64,000 nucleotides of DNA from Martinezella lusitana (GCF_010668395.1 NZ_WUEY01000016.1:62001-126000), one strand, 5' to 3'; numbered from the stretch's first letter, positions 17,275 to 26,390 are shown. The notes: generated from the letters alone by a model not told the origin. Translations and numbers: made by a program.

Positions 17275-18030
17275 ATGAGCAAGATACTATCGGGCAAGGT
17301 CGCTCTCGTCACCGGCGGATCGCGCGGCCTCGGCGCAGCAATCGCGGCAGCGCTTGCGGATCAGGGCGCCGACGTGGTGATAAGCTATGTCGCTTCGGAG
17401 GAAAAGGCGGCGGCAGTCGTTGAAGGCCTCAAGGCAAGGGGCGTGCGCGCTGTCGCCGTCCAGGCCGACCAGGGTGACCCCGGCGCATCCCGGCCGCTGA
17501 TCGAGAAGGTCGTCGAGACTTTCGGCAAGCTCGACATTCTGGTCAACAACGCGGCCGTCGCCTGGCAGGGCAAGACCATTGACGATCCCGAAATCGACAA
17601 CGCGGCAATGGACCATCAGTGGATGATCAACACGATGGGCGTGATCGCCAATATACGTGCTGCCGCCAGGGTATTGCCGGATGGTGGACGGATCATTTCG
17701 GTCGGTTCGGGCCTCGGCACCCGCATCGCCTTCCCCGGTACCGCCGACTATGCGGCGAGCAAGGCGGCGGTTGTCGGCTACAGCAAGGGAGCGGCGCGCG
17801 ATCTCGGACGACGCAACATCACGGTCAACGTCGTTCAGGCCGGCATGATGGACACCGACATGGCCGCCGGCTCGAAGGGCAAATTGCCGCCGATCATCAT
17901 GGAATCGCACGCGATCCACCGCTTTGCCGAAGTCAGCGAAGTCGCGGCCGCCGTCGTCTTCCTGGCAGGACCGGATGCGGGCTTCATCACCGGCTCAGTG
18001 GTCGATGTGAATGGCGGCTTTACCGCCTAA
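17275..18030 (+). CDS. Short-chain dehydrogenase/reductase (FabG-like)
   Basis: ATG 17275 (MSKILSGKVALVTGG), 44 bp after the preceding SDR, same operon. 251 residues: TGGSRGLG loop, NNAAVA, VGSGLG serine region, YAASK catalytic pair, and C-terminal FITGSVVDVNGGFTA typical of FabG-like tetrameric oxidoreductases. Serine at the end of the second strand (SYVASEEKA) favours NADP(H). The substrate is not readable. Its 3' end overlaps the decayed LysR gene on the other strand by 11 bp. Confidence 0.88.
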   Translation: MSKILSGKVALVTGGSRGLGAAIAAALADQGADVVISYVASEEKAAAVVEGLKARGVRAVAVQADQGDPGASRPLIEKVVETFGKLDILVNNAAVAWQGKTIDDPEIDNAAMDHQWMINTMGVIANIRAAARVLPDGGRIISVGSGLGTRIAFPGTADYAASKAAVVGYSKGAARDLGRRNITVNVVQAGMMDTDMAAGSKGKLPPIIMESHAIHRFAEVSEVAAAVVFLAGPDAGFITGSVVDVNGGFTA

Positions 18031-18958
18031 CATCCTCAAAGCGGGCATTGATCTGGCGGTTATGGTTATCGTCGGCGGAGCGGTAGGTGGGCGGCTGTGA
18101 TTTATTGAGGCCGGCAAATAACTTGACCAGCCAGTCGATAAAGACACGAAGGCGCGTGCTCATGTACCGGCTTGATGGATAGAGCACATGAAAAGGATGG
18201 TTTGGTCTGACCCATTCCGTGAGGACCGGCACCAACAGGCCTTCCTGGATTGGCGGTCGCAGCTTCCATTCGAAACTCTGCAGCACGCCGAGACCGGCAA
18301 TGCCCGCCGCGAGGTGGGCGTTGCTCTCGTTTACGCTCAGGAACGAGCGGCCCGTGATCGTCACTCGGTTTTCGCCGCGCTCGAACCTGAAGGCAGTCGG
18401 ACGGCCGGTCCGTGCCAGACGGTAGTGGATAAGCACATGGCCGGCGGTGAGCTCGTCCGGGTGCGTGGGGATGCCGTGCCTTTCGAGATATCTCGGACTG
18501 GCGGCTGTGAGCCATCGTGAGGAACCCAGCAGCCTGCTGATGAGGCTTTGGTCGCCGAGTTCGCCGCCGCGGATCGCACAGTCAGCGCCTTCCCGGATCA
18601 GATGGACGGAGCGATCGGTGACGCCGAGTTCTATCTCGATTTCCGGATATTCCTCCTGGAACTGCGGCAGTGCCGGAATAAGCACTTCGCTTGCGACCTA
18701 AGAGCTGGTGTGGACGGCCAGTCTCCCGCGCGGCTTCACATGTTCGCTATCAAACACGTCGTCTATGTCAGGGAGTTGTTGAAGCCAGGCCGAGGCCCGC
18801 TTATAGTAGATCGCTCCCTCCTTGGTGAACTGAACCGATCGCGTCGTCCTGTTCAGCAACCGTACGCGAAGGTGGCCCTCCAGATCGCCGACAATCTTGC
18901 TCGCCGTCGCCTTGGGCATGTCGAGCATCCGCAGCACTCGAGCTCCTTTAAAGGTACC
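18020..18958 (-). pseudogene. LysR-family regulator, broken by an in-frame TAG and 5' loss
   Basis: Reading from about 18958, the helix-turn-helix region (LDMPKATASKIVGDLEGHL) and linker reach VHTSS, then an in-frame TAG at 18698-18700, after which the same frame continues VASEVLIPALPQFQEEYPEI through the complete effector domain to 18020. The first 20 or so residues of the winged helix are missing, with a stop codon in frame just upstream of GTFKGARV. Homologues in this group (CrgA/DmlR type) read straight through the TAG position. Either a nonsense-mutated pseudogene or, less likely, amber readthrough. Confidence 0.75.
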
Positions 18959-19044
18959 TTACCGCGGCAGACAAACAACGCGTGTGCACGGCGTATGAAT
19001 GTTTGGGCCATTGGGCAAAGAGCGCACGATGACCCAACGCAAAT

Positions 19045-20046
19045 TCAGTAATCTGAGATCTTTTTCATGTAGCGCCGGTCTTCCAGCATGATCTTCTCGC
19101 GCTTGGCTGCCAGCTTGTAGGCGAACTTCCAAAGTGCGTCGAAGAAGATCAGTGGAACAAGATAACCCTTGAAGCCCTCATCGATCCCAGTCAGATCCAG
19201 ATCCTTGGCGTCCAGGGCCAGAACGTTTTCCCGAGCACCGAAGCGATAGAGGAACTCGCGGCCGCGCTCTTCCAGACGGCGTGTCTCGTCGAGGCCTATC
19301 AGGGCAACGAATTTTGCATTCCTATCGACGACTTCGAAGGGGCCGTGAAAGAATTCATTGGCATGGATCGCCTGCGAGTTGATCCACAGCATTTCCATGA
19401 AGACGCATATAGCAAAGGAATAGGCCGCGCCGTAATTTGCGCCGCTCGCCACGGTATAGATGACTGGCGCATCCTTGAATTGATCGGCATAAGTATCGAA
19501 CAGAGCTGCATATTGCACATGGGCCTTGTCGATCGCCGGCTGGAGATGGCTGAGGCTCGACAGCAGCGGCGGGACGAGGTCGATCGTGTCTGACTGGCGG
19601 AGGAGACCGGCGAGGATCATGTAAAGCACGCCGTAATTGCTCTCGGCGGCATCGATCGGGATGCCCGTCGTGTAGGATGCCTGATAGGCGACGACATGGT
19701 CGGCAGCTTCTGCCAGAGGTGACTGCGGATCGAGCGTCATGGCGATCGTCAATGCACCCTTTTTGCGGGCATGCGTGGCGGCGCGCACCGTTTCCTTCGT
19801 TGTTCCTGTTTGCGAGCAGAGTATCACCAGCGCCTTGCCATCGAGCTTACGCGGGTCGCGGGTCACGAATTCGTCGCCATTGTAGACATCCGAGGTCAGA
19901 GCGCTTGAATGGCGGTCGAGGAAGTATTTGCCCGGATGCATAATCGACAGCGATCCGCCGCAGGCAATGAGGAACACATGTCGGACCTCCCTGCTGGCGA
20001 TCGCTTGCAGGGCGTTCGTGATGTCGGCGTTCAGTTCGGTCTTCAT
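19045..20046 (-). CDS. frlB: FrlB-like fructosamine-6-phosphate deglycase (SIS domains)
   Basis: 333 residues with two SIS sugar-isomerase domains: FLIACGGSLSIMHPGKYFL and CSQTGTTKETVRAA form the first phosphosugar pocket, IYTVASGANYGAAYSF opens the second. The segment FMEMLWINSQAIHANEFFHG, then PFEVV, and the ending DRRYMKKISDY match FrlB closely in position. FrlB splits 6-phosphofructosyl-amino acids to glucose 6-phosphate and the amino acid. It is divergent from a FrlD-like kinase, with a LacI-type operator between. The exact Amadori compound is not determined; the polar amino acid transporter downstream fits an amino acid conjugate. Confidence 0.82.
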   Translation of the reverse strand: MKTELNADITNALQAIASREVRHVFLIACGGSLSIMHPGKYFLDRHSSALTSDVYNGDEFVTRDPRKLDGKALVILCSQTGTTKETVRAATHARKKGALTIAMTLDPQSPLAEAADHVVAYQASYTTGIPIDAAESNYGVLYMILAGLLRQSDTIDLVPPLLSSLSHLQPAIDKAHVQYAALFDTYADQFKDAPVIYTVASGANYGAAYSFAICVFMEMLWINSQAIHANEFFHGPFEVVDRNAKFVALIGLDETRRLEERGREFLYRFGARENVLALDAKDLDLTGIDEGFKGYLVPLIFFDALWKFAYKLAAKREKIMLEDRRYMKKISDY

Positions 20047-20084
20047 GGCTTGATCTCGCGTCGGCGTTGACAGTAGGTTTGCGT

Positions 20085-20103
20085 TGTGCGAACGTTCTCA
20101 TAT
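20085..20103. promoter_or_regulatory. LacI operator between frlB and frlD
   Basis: TGTGCGAACGTTCTCATAT, containing the LacI-type core GAACGTTC. The identical 19 bp occur in reverse orientation at 22167-22185, in front of the transporter. It lies 39 bp from the frlB start and 24 bp from the frlD start, where a bound repressor would block both promoters. Confidence 0.8.
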
Positions 20104-20126
20104 ATAGTCAATCAGAAAGATTTCCG

Positions 20127-20975
20127 ATGGTCAAGATTGTTGCGATGGGCGATAATGTCGTCGATTGCTATCTCTCCCGGGATACGATGTTTCCCGGCGG
20201 CAATTGCCTTAATGTCTCTGTTTTTATTCGAAAATTTGGTGGTAAATCTGCCTATCTCGGCGCAGTCGGCCGCGATCCCGCAGGCCGCGCCATTGTTCAG
20301 GCGTTGTCTCAGGAGGGGGTCGATACCTCCCGCCTTCGCCAGCTTGACGGTTCCACCGCCTATTGCATCATCGGCCATCGAAATGCCGATCGGGTTTTCG
20401 TAACATTCGATCTAGGGATATCGATGTTCGAGCCATCGGACGATGATTTCGAATTCATTTGCGGCTACGATGCCGTACAGATCGGCCAGTCGAGCGGGCT
20501 TGATGGACATGTGGCCCGGGTGGCTTCCCTACGACCGCTTTCCTACGATTTTTCCAACAAGTATGACGATGCTAAAATCGAGCGCATCGCCCCGCTTTGT
20601 TATCTCGCCACCGTGTCCGCCAGGGACGATGCGCGCGATCATGCGCTTGAACTGATGCGTAACGTCGTGACCAGGGGTGCGAAATGGTGCCTTGTCACCC
20701 TTGGCTCCAAGGGCGCGATCCTCGGCGGCGAAACCGGGATATTCGATGTTCCTGCCGCGAAGGTAGATCTTGTTGATACGCTGGGTGCCGGAGATACGTT
20801 CATCGCACGTACGCTTTTCGGTCTGGTGAAGGGCGAGGCGCCGCCGGAGCTTCTCGCTGCCGCCGCGACGGAGGCAGCGCGCACTTGCAGCTATTACGGC
20901 GCCGTAGGCCACGGCGTGCCGATCGATCTCGACGTGGATGTCGACGCTATCCTTTCTGCCCATCCCGACTTATAG
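20127..20975 (+). CDS. frlD: FrlD-like fructosamine kinase (PfkB family)
   Basis: Start at ATG 20127 (MVKIVAMGDNVVDCYLSRD); the longer frame to 20067 would run through the operator. About 282 residues. PfkB signatures: FPGGNCLNVSVFIRKFGGKS near the N-terminus, and DTLGAGDTFIA with the catalytic Asp near residue 232. Size and N-terminus fit fructoselysine 6-kinase (FrlD), which phosphorylates fructosyl-amino acids for FrlB. The 3' end overlaps the convergent LacI gene by 6 bp. Confidence 0.82.
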   Translation: MVKIVAMGDNVVDCYLSRDTMFPGGNCLNVSVFIRKFGGKSAYLGAVGRDPAGRAIVQALSQEGVDTSRLRQLDGSTAYCIIGHRNADRVFVTFDLGISMFEPSDDDFEFICGYDAVQIGQSSGLDGHVARVASLRPLSYDFSNKYDDAKIERIAPLCYLATVSARDDARDHALELMRNVVTRGAKWCLVTLGSKGAILGGETGIFDVPAAKVDLVDTLGAGDTFIARTLFGLVKGEAPPELLAAAATEAARTCSYYGAVGHGVPIDLDVDVDAILSAHPDL

Positions 20976-22070
20976 GGCGAGAGGCGCGGCAATCGAGCCT
21001 CGAGCGGCAAACTTCGGCTGCAGGGCGAGATATTGTGGCTTGCTGCCGTCACCTTCGACGCGCGCTAACATAAGCCGTGCAGCCGCTTCTCCCATTTCGG
21101 TAAGCGGCTGTACAACGGCCGCGATACCGGGCTTGATGAAGCTCATCCAGTCCAAATCGTCGAAGCAGATCAGCGAAAGATCGCGCGGGATCTGCAGGTC
21201 AAGCGAAGTGATGACGTGCATAGCTGCAGCCGACATCAGGCCATCGGCCGTGAAGAGGGCGGTCGGTCGCTCTGGCCGTTCGAGCAGTCGCTGCGTTTCC
21301 TTGCGGGCGGCCTCCGACGAGTAAACACCGACGCGGCCAATAAGGCCTGGATCGATCGGGAGCCCAGCGCTTCGCAGCGCGTCAATATATCCGTAGAGAC
21401 GCTGCCAGCTGGGAAAAAGCGTGGAGGAATCGAGCGCGCCGTCCTCGACCGCAGTGAGAAAATCCGTGATATCGCCGCCCTCCCAGCGCTCAAGTTCGGC
21501 GACGAGGCCAATGCGGCGATGTCCTGCGTCTGTCAGCCGTGTAATACAATCGCGGGAAGCCGCGCGATTATCGACGCAGACGGCATCGGCGGCTAGATTC
21601 TTGATGGCACGGTCGATCAATACCACCGGGCAACCATCGCGGACGGCGGCCTGAAGATGGGGGGAGCCGGAAAGATCGGACGGTGCGATGATCAATCCGT
21701 CCACTTGTTTTTCCCGTAGCAGCTGGACGGCTTCCAGTTCCCGCTCGATCTGCTCGTCGCTGTTGGTCAGAAGGATGCCGAAGCCGGCCGCGCGGGTAAC
21801 GTCGGCGATGCCGCGCAGGATGCTTGCATAAAAAGGGCTCTGGATATCACCGGCGACGACGCCGATCGTCTTTGTCTTTCCGGTGATTAGGCCGCGTGCG
21901 AGGAGATTCGGGCGGTAGCCCAGTTCCTCGGCCGCCTGCTTCACCCTATCCTTGATCTCCTGACGCGAATAGCCGTAGCCACCGAGGACACGGCCCGCCG
22001 TTGCTGTGCTGACGCCGGCATGTTTTGCCACCTCGGTGATCGTTACCTTGTCCTGCCGCTTGTCGTTCAT
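20970..22070 (-). CDS. LacI-family repressor of the fructosamine locus
   Basis: 366 residues. Helix-turn-helix VTITEVAKHAGVSTATAGRV and hinge LLARGLITGKTKTIGVVAG, then the periplasmic-binding-like sugar domain (SDLSGSPHLQ, FDDLDWMSFIKPGIAAVVQP). ATG 22070 lies about 100 bp from an operator copy at 22167. Two identical operators flank the genes it would regulate (frlB/frlD and the transporter), so it is the local repressor and may repress itself. The inducer is probably an Amadori compound or its phosphate (inference). Confidence 0.9.
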   Translation of the reverse strand: MNDKRQDKVTITEVAKHAGVSTATAGRVLGGYGYSRQEIKDRVKQAAEELGYRPNLLARGLITGKTKTIGVVAGDIQSPFYASILRGIADVTRAAGFGILLTNSDEQIERELEAVQLLREKQVDGLIIAPSDLSGSPHLQAAVRDGCPVVLIDRAIKNLAADAVCVDNRAASRDCITRLTDAGHRRIGLVAELERWEGGDITDFLTAVEDGALDSSTLFPSWQRLYGYIDALRSAGLPIDPGLIGRVGVYSSEAARKETQRLLERPERPTALFTADGLMSAAAMHVITSLDLQIPRDLSLICFDDLDWMSFIKPGIAAVVQPLTEMGEAAARLMLARVEGDGSKPQYLALQPKFAARGSIAAPLAL

Positions 22071-22166
22071 GACCCCTTGTTCTTTCCTTCCTTCGCAGCC
22101 TCCGCAAGCCTCGCGACATGCACGTCGAATTTCTCACTTGACGAAAAACAAAAAGCAATGCCTATA

Positions 22167-22185
22167 ATATGAGAACGTTCGCACA
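22167..22185. promoter_or_regulatory. Second LacI operator, upstream of the ABC transporter
   Basis: ATATGAGAACGTTCGCACA, the exact reverse complement of the site at 20085-20103. It lies in the gap between the divergent LacI gene (start 22070) and the binding-protein gene (start 22258), next to a TATAAT-like element at 22163-22168. Confidence 0.8.
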
Positions 22186-22257
22186 TTTTCTTGTCCAAGG
22201 CAATCGGATGCGAACCTGGGCGCGGGAACCTACAATAAAAAGGGAAGGACCACAGAG

Positions 22258-23130
22258 ATGACACGCCAATCGGGAATAAGCATATTGCGAGCAGCGAGCC
22301 TTGCGGCTGTCCTCTTCGCATCCGCTCTGTCCGCGCAAGCCGCAGGAGTCGACAAGACGCTGCACGATGCGCTGTCTGAAAACTACAAGTCCAACGGCGT
22401 CAACATCGCCGTCTTCAACGACTGGCCGCCGGATGAATTCGTAGAGAACGGCGAACTGAAGGGCTGGAGCGTCGATATGGCGAAGGCGATGTCCGAGCGT
22501 CTCGGTGTGCCGTTCAAGTTTGATCCGACCAGTTTCGACGTGATCATTCCGGGCCTTGCAAGCAAGCGTTACGACGCCGGCTTTTCGTCTTTCGGTGTGA
22601 CCAAAGAGCGACTCGAAGTGCTTGATTTTATCCCACAGCGCAAGGAAGGCACGGGTTACGCTTTCCTCAAAGGCAAGGATCTCAAGCTCGGGGGAGAAAA
22701 GGATCTATGCGGCCATAGCGTCGCACTGCTTACAGGTGCCTGGGACTTCCAGTATCTGAGCAAGGTCAGCGACGAGACCTGCGTAGCCGCCGGCCTGAAA
22801 CCGATCGAACTGCAGCAGTTCACAACCCAGAATGCGGCCGAGCTTGCCGTTTCCTCCGGTCGCGTTGAAATCGTTGCCGCGGGCTCTGCCAAGCTCGCCT
22901 ATCTTGCCAAGCAGACCGGCAAATTCGACATGGCCGGTTTCATCAGTAATGCCGTCTATAACGGCATCGGCGTGCGCAAGGGCGATCCGCTCGGCCCAGC
23001 GCTGAAGGGCGCCCTTCAGGCAATGATGGATGATGGTTCCTACAAGAAGATCATGGCAAACTGGGGTGTCGATGGTGCGGGCATGCTTGAAAAAGCAATT
23101 CTCGTCACCAAAGGCAACCCGAATCCGTGA
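22258..23130 (+). CDS. ABC transporter substrate-binding protein (amino acid/opine type)
   Basis: ATG 22258 follows GGGAAGGA. 290 residues: signal peptide MTRQSGISILRAASLAAVLF with cleavage near AQAAG, then a family-3 solute-binding domain (GELKGWSVDMAKAMSERLGV; SVALLTGAWDFQYL; VRKGDPLGPALKGAL). First gene of a four-gene run (binding protein, permease, ATPase, cyclodeaminase-family protein). Location under the frl operator suggests that the ligand is a fructosyl-amino acid or related opine-like compound (inference). Confidence 0.88.
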   Translation: MTRQSGISILRAASLAAVLFASALSAQAAGVDKTLHDALSENYKSNGVNIAVFNDWPPDEFVENGELKGWSVDMAKAMSERLGVPFKFDPTSFDVIIPGLASKRYDAGFSSFGVTKERLEVLDFIPQRKEGTGYAFLKGKDLKLGGEKDLCGHSVALLTGAWDFQYLSKVSDETCVAAGLKPIELQQFTTQNAAELAVSSGRVEIVAAGSAKLAYLAKQTGKFDMAGFISNAVYNGIGVRKGDPLGPALKGALQAMMDDGSYKKIMANWGVDGAGMLEKAILVTKGNPNP

Positions 23131-23185
23131 CCCCTGCATAAGGCCCGGAATCCCGTTCCCGAGCCTTTCTGAAGAAAGATGCAGC

Positions 23186-24124
23186 ATGGCTGTTTCAGAC
23201 AAAATGCCTGTCCAGCGACCGGACATCCATTCCGTCAGGCCTGTCGATGTCTTCCATCCCTCCTGGTGGATTGGCGGCGCTTTTCTCCTGGGATTGGCAG
23301 CACTCTTCGTCCGCCTCCTCGTAACCAACGAGAATCTGCAATGGAGCGTGGTCTGGCAATATCTGTTCAGCCCGGAAATCCTCGCCGGGCTCGGCCGCAC
23401 GCTGATGCTGACATTTCTGTCTATGGTCATCGGCCTGATCGTCGGCACCATCATCGCCATCATGCGGCTGTCACGCAATCCGGTGTTTCGGGCTACAAGC
23501 TGGGCGTGGATCTGGTTTTTTCGTGGTGTGCCGCCGCTAGTGCAACTGGTCTTCTGGTACAATCTCGGATTGTTAATCCCTGATGTGTCGATCGGCATTC
23601 CCTTCGGCCCTACACTCTGGTCTGCGTCGACCAACCAATTGATCACGCCGCTCAGCGCCGCCTTGCTCGGCCTGTCCTTCACCGAAAGCGCCTATGCCGC
23701 AGAGATGATCCGCGCCGGAATCCAGGCGATCAATGTCGGCCAGACGGAGGCCGCCGCCACACTCGGCATGACGCAAGCCCAGACGCTGTGCCGCATCGTG
23801 TTGCCGCAAGCGCTGCGCATTATCGTTCCGCCGATCGGCAACGATACGATCTCGATGCTGAAATTTACCTCGCTCGTCAGCGTGCTTGCCCTTCCGGATC
23901 TGCTTTACTCAGCCCAGATGGTCTATTCGCGCACCTACCAGACCATCCCGCTGCTGATTGTCGCGACGATCTGGTATCTGGTGCTATCTACTATCCTGAC
24001 GCTCATCGAACACTATATCGAGCATCGTCTCAAGGACGGCGGGCCGATCGATTTCCAGCTGCTTCTCAAGTCGCTGTTCAAGAGCAAGTTCTGGAGCCTG
24101 CGTCGCGGGGAGGTGCTCCCATGA
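23186..24124 (+). CDS. ABC transporter permease, polar amino acid type
   Basis: Start at ATG 23186 (MAVSDKMPVQRP), 55 bp after the binding protein and preceded by GAAGAAAG; the frame is open further upstream. About 312 residues with a long N-terminal extension before the first membrane span (WIGGAFLLGLAALFVRLL) and the family core GLGRTLMLTFLSMVIGLIVG. The EAA loop is EAAATLGMTQAQTLCRIVLP. Only one permease is present, so it likely forms a homodimer. Its TGA overlaps the ATG of the ATPase gene (ATGA). Confidence 0.88.
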   Translation: MAVSDKMPVQRPDIHSVRPVDVFHPSWWIGGAFLLGLAALFVRLLVTNENLQWSVVWQYLFSPEILAGLGRTLMLTFLSMVIGLIVGTIIAIMRLSRNPVFRATSWAWIWFFRGVPPLVQLVFWYNLGLLIPDVSIGIPFGPTLWSASTNQLITPLSAALLGLSFTESAYAAEMIRAGIQAINVGQTEAAATLGMTQAQTLCRIVLPQALRIIVPPIGNDTISMLKFTSLVSVLALPDLLYSAQMVYSRTYQTIPLLIVATIWYLVLSTILTLIEHYIEHRLKDGGPIDFQLLLKSLFKSKFWSLRRGEVLP

Positions 24125-24882
24125 TGCCGCTTCTGAACGTCGAGCGCCTGTCGAAAAGCTTCGGCACACATCAGGTGCTGAAGACAATCGACCTGACGGT
24201 TTCCGCTGGGGACGTGACCTGCATCGTCGGTCCTTCGGGCTCTGGCAAGAGCACGCTCCTGCGCTGTCTGAACTATCTCGAAGTGCCGACCTCCGGCGTG
24301 ATCTATCTCGAAGGCGAGCCTGTGGGCGTTCGTTGGCGCGGGAATAAGCTCTTCCGCATGTCGTTCAACGAGCTTTCGGTGCAACGGCAGAAGATGGGCA
24401 TGGTCTTCCAAGGCTTTCATCTCTTCCCGCACAAGACGGCGCTCGAAAACATCATCGAGGCGCCCATGATCGTGAAAGGCAAAAGCCGGCAGCAGGTGAC
24501 TGAAGAAGCTCTGTTGCTGCTTGACAAGGTCGGTTTGCGCAACCGGGCCGACTATTATCCCAGGCAACTCTCGGGCGGCCAGCAACAGCGCGTGGCGATC
24601 GCCCGTTCGCTTGCCATGCAGCCGACGCTCATGCTGTTCGACGAGCCGACATCCGCCCTTGACCCCGAACTGGTGGGCGAGGTTCTAGCCGTCATGCGGC
24701 AGCTTGCGGAAGAGGGCATGACCATGGTGGTCGTTACCCACGAAATGTCCTTCGCGCGCGATGTTGCCGATCACCTTGTCTTCATGGATAGCGGCGTGAT
24801 TGTCGAAGCGGGACACCCGCGCGATGTGCTGAGCAACCCGCAACACAGCCGGACGCGTTCGTTTCTCGCGCGTGTCCTTTAA
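24121..24882 (+). CDS. ABC transporter ATP-binding protein, polar amino acid type
   Basis: ATG 24121 overlaps the permease stop. 253 residues: Walker A GPSGSGKST (near residue 38), Q-loop MVFQGFHLFPHKTALENI, signature LSGGQQQRVAIAR, Walker B LMLFDEPTSALDP, and switch His in VVVTHEMSF. This is the GlnQ/HisP type that powers amino acid uptake at the inner face of the membrane. Compared with GlnQ it has an insertion of about 15 residues before the Q-loop (GVRWRGNKLFRMSFNELS), as seen in opine/histidine-type ATPases. Confidence 0.9.
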   Translation: MMPLLNVERLSKSFGTHQVLKTIDLTVSAGDVTCIVGPSGSGKSTLLRCLNYLEVPTSGVIYLEGEPVGVRWRGNKLFRMSFNELSVQRQKMGMVFQGFHLFPHKTALENIIEAPMIVKGKSRQQVTEEALLLLDKVGLRNRADYYPRQLSGGQQQRVAIARSLAMQPTLMLFDEPTSALDPELVGEVLAVMRQLAEEGMTMVVVTHEMSFARDVADHLVFMDSGVIVEAGHPRDVLSNPQHSRTRSFLARVL

Positions 24883-24893
24883 AAGGAAATTCC

Positions 24894-25838
24894 ATGCGTC
24901 ATTTCGATGCCGAACAGGTTCATCGCGCCCTTGATTATCCGGGGCTTGTCGCGGCACTGCGGAGTGCTCATGTCCAGGGCGCTTTGCCGCAGATGCATGT
25001 CACTGTGTTAGGCGACGGCGAGCGGGATGAGAACAAGTTCGTTTCGCTACTATCCTGGGCCTCGGGTGATGTTATCGCGGTCAAGTTGGTTGGCGTTTTC
25101 CCCGGTAACCCAACACTTTCCCCACCGCAACCTTCTGTGCAGGGGCTGGTTGCGCTATTTGATGGCAAGACCGGCGCACCGCTCGCGACTTGTGATGGCG
25201 CGGCGCTCACCTTCCGAAAGACTGCAGCCGATTCAGCGCTGGGTGTCGACCTTTTGGCCCGGGCGGATGCCGAGGTGCTTCTGGTGGTTGGAGCCGGAGG
25301 ACTGGCGCCGCATGTAATCGAGGCTCATACAAGCGTGCGGCCGTCGGTTCGCAAGGTGCTGATATGGAATCGCAACGTTCCAAAGGCCGAAGCGCTGGCT
25401 TTTGAATTGCAGAAGGGAGGCAGGGAGGTCTTGGCTGTTTCGGTTCTCGACGAGGCCGTCGCTGAAGCCGACATCATCTCATGCGTCACCATGGCGACAG
25501 AACCTTTGGTTCGCGGCGCGCTCTTGAAGCCAGGCGCCCATGTCGATCTCATCGGGGCCTATACGCTGGAGATGCGCGAGGCCGATAACGACGTTGTTGG
25601 GCGGGCCGGTAAGCTGTTTGTTGACACGCGCAACAATAGCGAGGGCTCCGGCGATGTGGCGGGACCGCTTGCAGCCGGCATCATCACGCGCGCCGACATC
25701 GCGGCCGATCTCTTCGAGCTCTGCAGCGGCCTCACTGAAGGCCGGCGATCACCCGACGAGATCACCGTCTATAAGAATGTCGGCGGCGGTCATCTGGATA
25801 TGTTCGCGGCGAGACATCTACTAGCGACCGGAACTTGA
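24894..25838 (+). CDS. Ornithine cyclodeaminase / mu-crystallin family protein
   Basis: ATG 24894, 11 bp after the ATPase gene with AAAAGGA upstream. 314 residues. NAD(P)-binding loop LVVGAGGLAPHVIEAH, a conserved lysine in DVIAVKLVG, and HVDLIGAYTLEMREADND (the D of this motif is catalytic in cyclodeaminases). The family includes ornithine cyclodeaminase, ketimine reductases and opine-cluster imine reductases. Here it probably processes an imine or amino acid released from the imported Amadori compound (inference). Last gene of the transporter operon. Confidence 0.85.
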   Translation: MRHFDAEQVHRALDYPGLVAALRSAHVQGALPQMHVTVLGDGERDENKFVSLLSWASGDVIAVKLVGVFPGNPTLSPPQPSVQGLVALFDGKTGAPLATCDGAALTFRKTAADSALGVDLLARADAEVLLVVGAGGLAPHVIEAHTSVRPSVRKVLIWNRNVPKAEALAFELQKGGREVLAVSVLDEAVAEADIISCVTMATEPLVRGALLKPGAHVDLIGAYTLEMREADNDVVGRAGKLFVDTRNNSEGSGDVAGPLAAGIITRADIAADLFELCSGLTEGRRSPDEITVYKNVGGGHLDMFAARHLLATGT

Positions 25839-26011
25839 ACGCTCCGACTCAATGCAAGGTGTTCGTAATTCAGGATGCGGCCTCGTTAGGCCGAACCATC
25901 AGCCTCTTCACCCGCATGATCGGTGTCGACAGCGCCGCCGAGGCACGTCGTTTTTCCGACGAGAATGTTTCCATGCCCTTAAGAAGTCCTAGCTCGTTTA
26001 CATGTGGCTGC

Positions 26012-26036
26012 GGAACAAACCTCTTACCTTCGGGTT
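26012..26036 (+). promoter_or_regulatory. EcfG-type stress promoter (PRC-barrel gene)
   Basis: GGAAC at 26012-26016, 17 bp, GTT at 26034-26036 (GGTT). It ends 33 bp upstream of ATG 26069. Matches the alphaproteobacterial EcfG consensus GGAAC-N16-cGTT except for the base before GTT. Confidence 0.8.
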
Positions 26037-26068
26037 ACCTCTGTTCAAGAAACAAGGAGGATCACCAA

Positions 26069-26365
26069 ATGGATCATACAAATCATGTTCGCCTCGCTGC
26101 TACCGAATTGACGCCTGCCATACTTGAAGGCGCGACCATCTACGGCGCAGACGACAACAAGGTCGGAACACTGGACCACATTCACGGTTCTGGCACAGGC
26201 GGCACCGCAGTCATAGATGTAGGCGGCTTCCTCGGAATTGGAGCAAAGCCGGTCAGCATTGCGCTGGCCGATCTGGAGTTTATGCGCGATGAAGATGGCG
26301 CCGTCCATGCTGTCACCAGCTGGACGAAGGATCAGCTTAAGGATATGCCCGAACACAGGGATTAG
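26069..26365 (+). CDS. PRC-barrel domain protein
   Basis: ATG 26069 is preceded by AAGGAGG; the frame extends to 25835 but that would pass through the promoter. 98 residues. PRC-barrel core: EGATIYGADDNKVGTLDHIH, then AVIDVGGFLGIGAKPVSIAL. Such single-domain PRC proteins are small cytosolic barrels frequent in rhizobial stress regulons; their ligand is unknown. The EcfG-type promoter directly upstream and a terminator at 26391 mark it as a monocistronic stress gene. Confidence 0.88.
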   Translation: MDHTNHVRLAATELTPAILEGATIYGADDNKVGTLDHIHGSGTGGTAVIDVGGFLGIGAKPVSIALADLEFMRDEDGAVHAVTSWTKDQLKDMPEHRD

Positions 26366-26390
26366 CCGCTCCAAGCAGCGAATATCGGAG

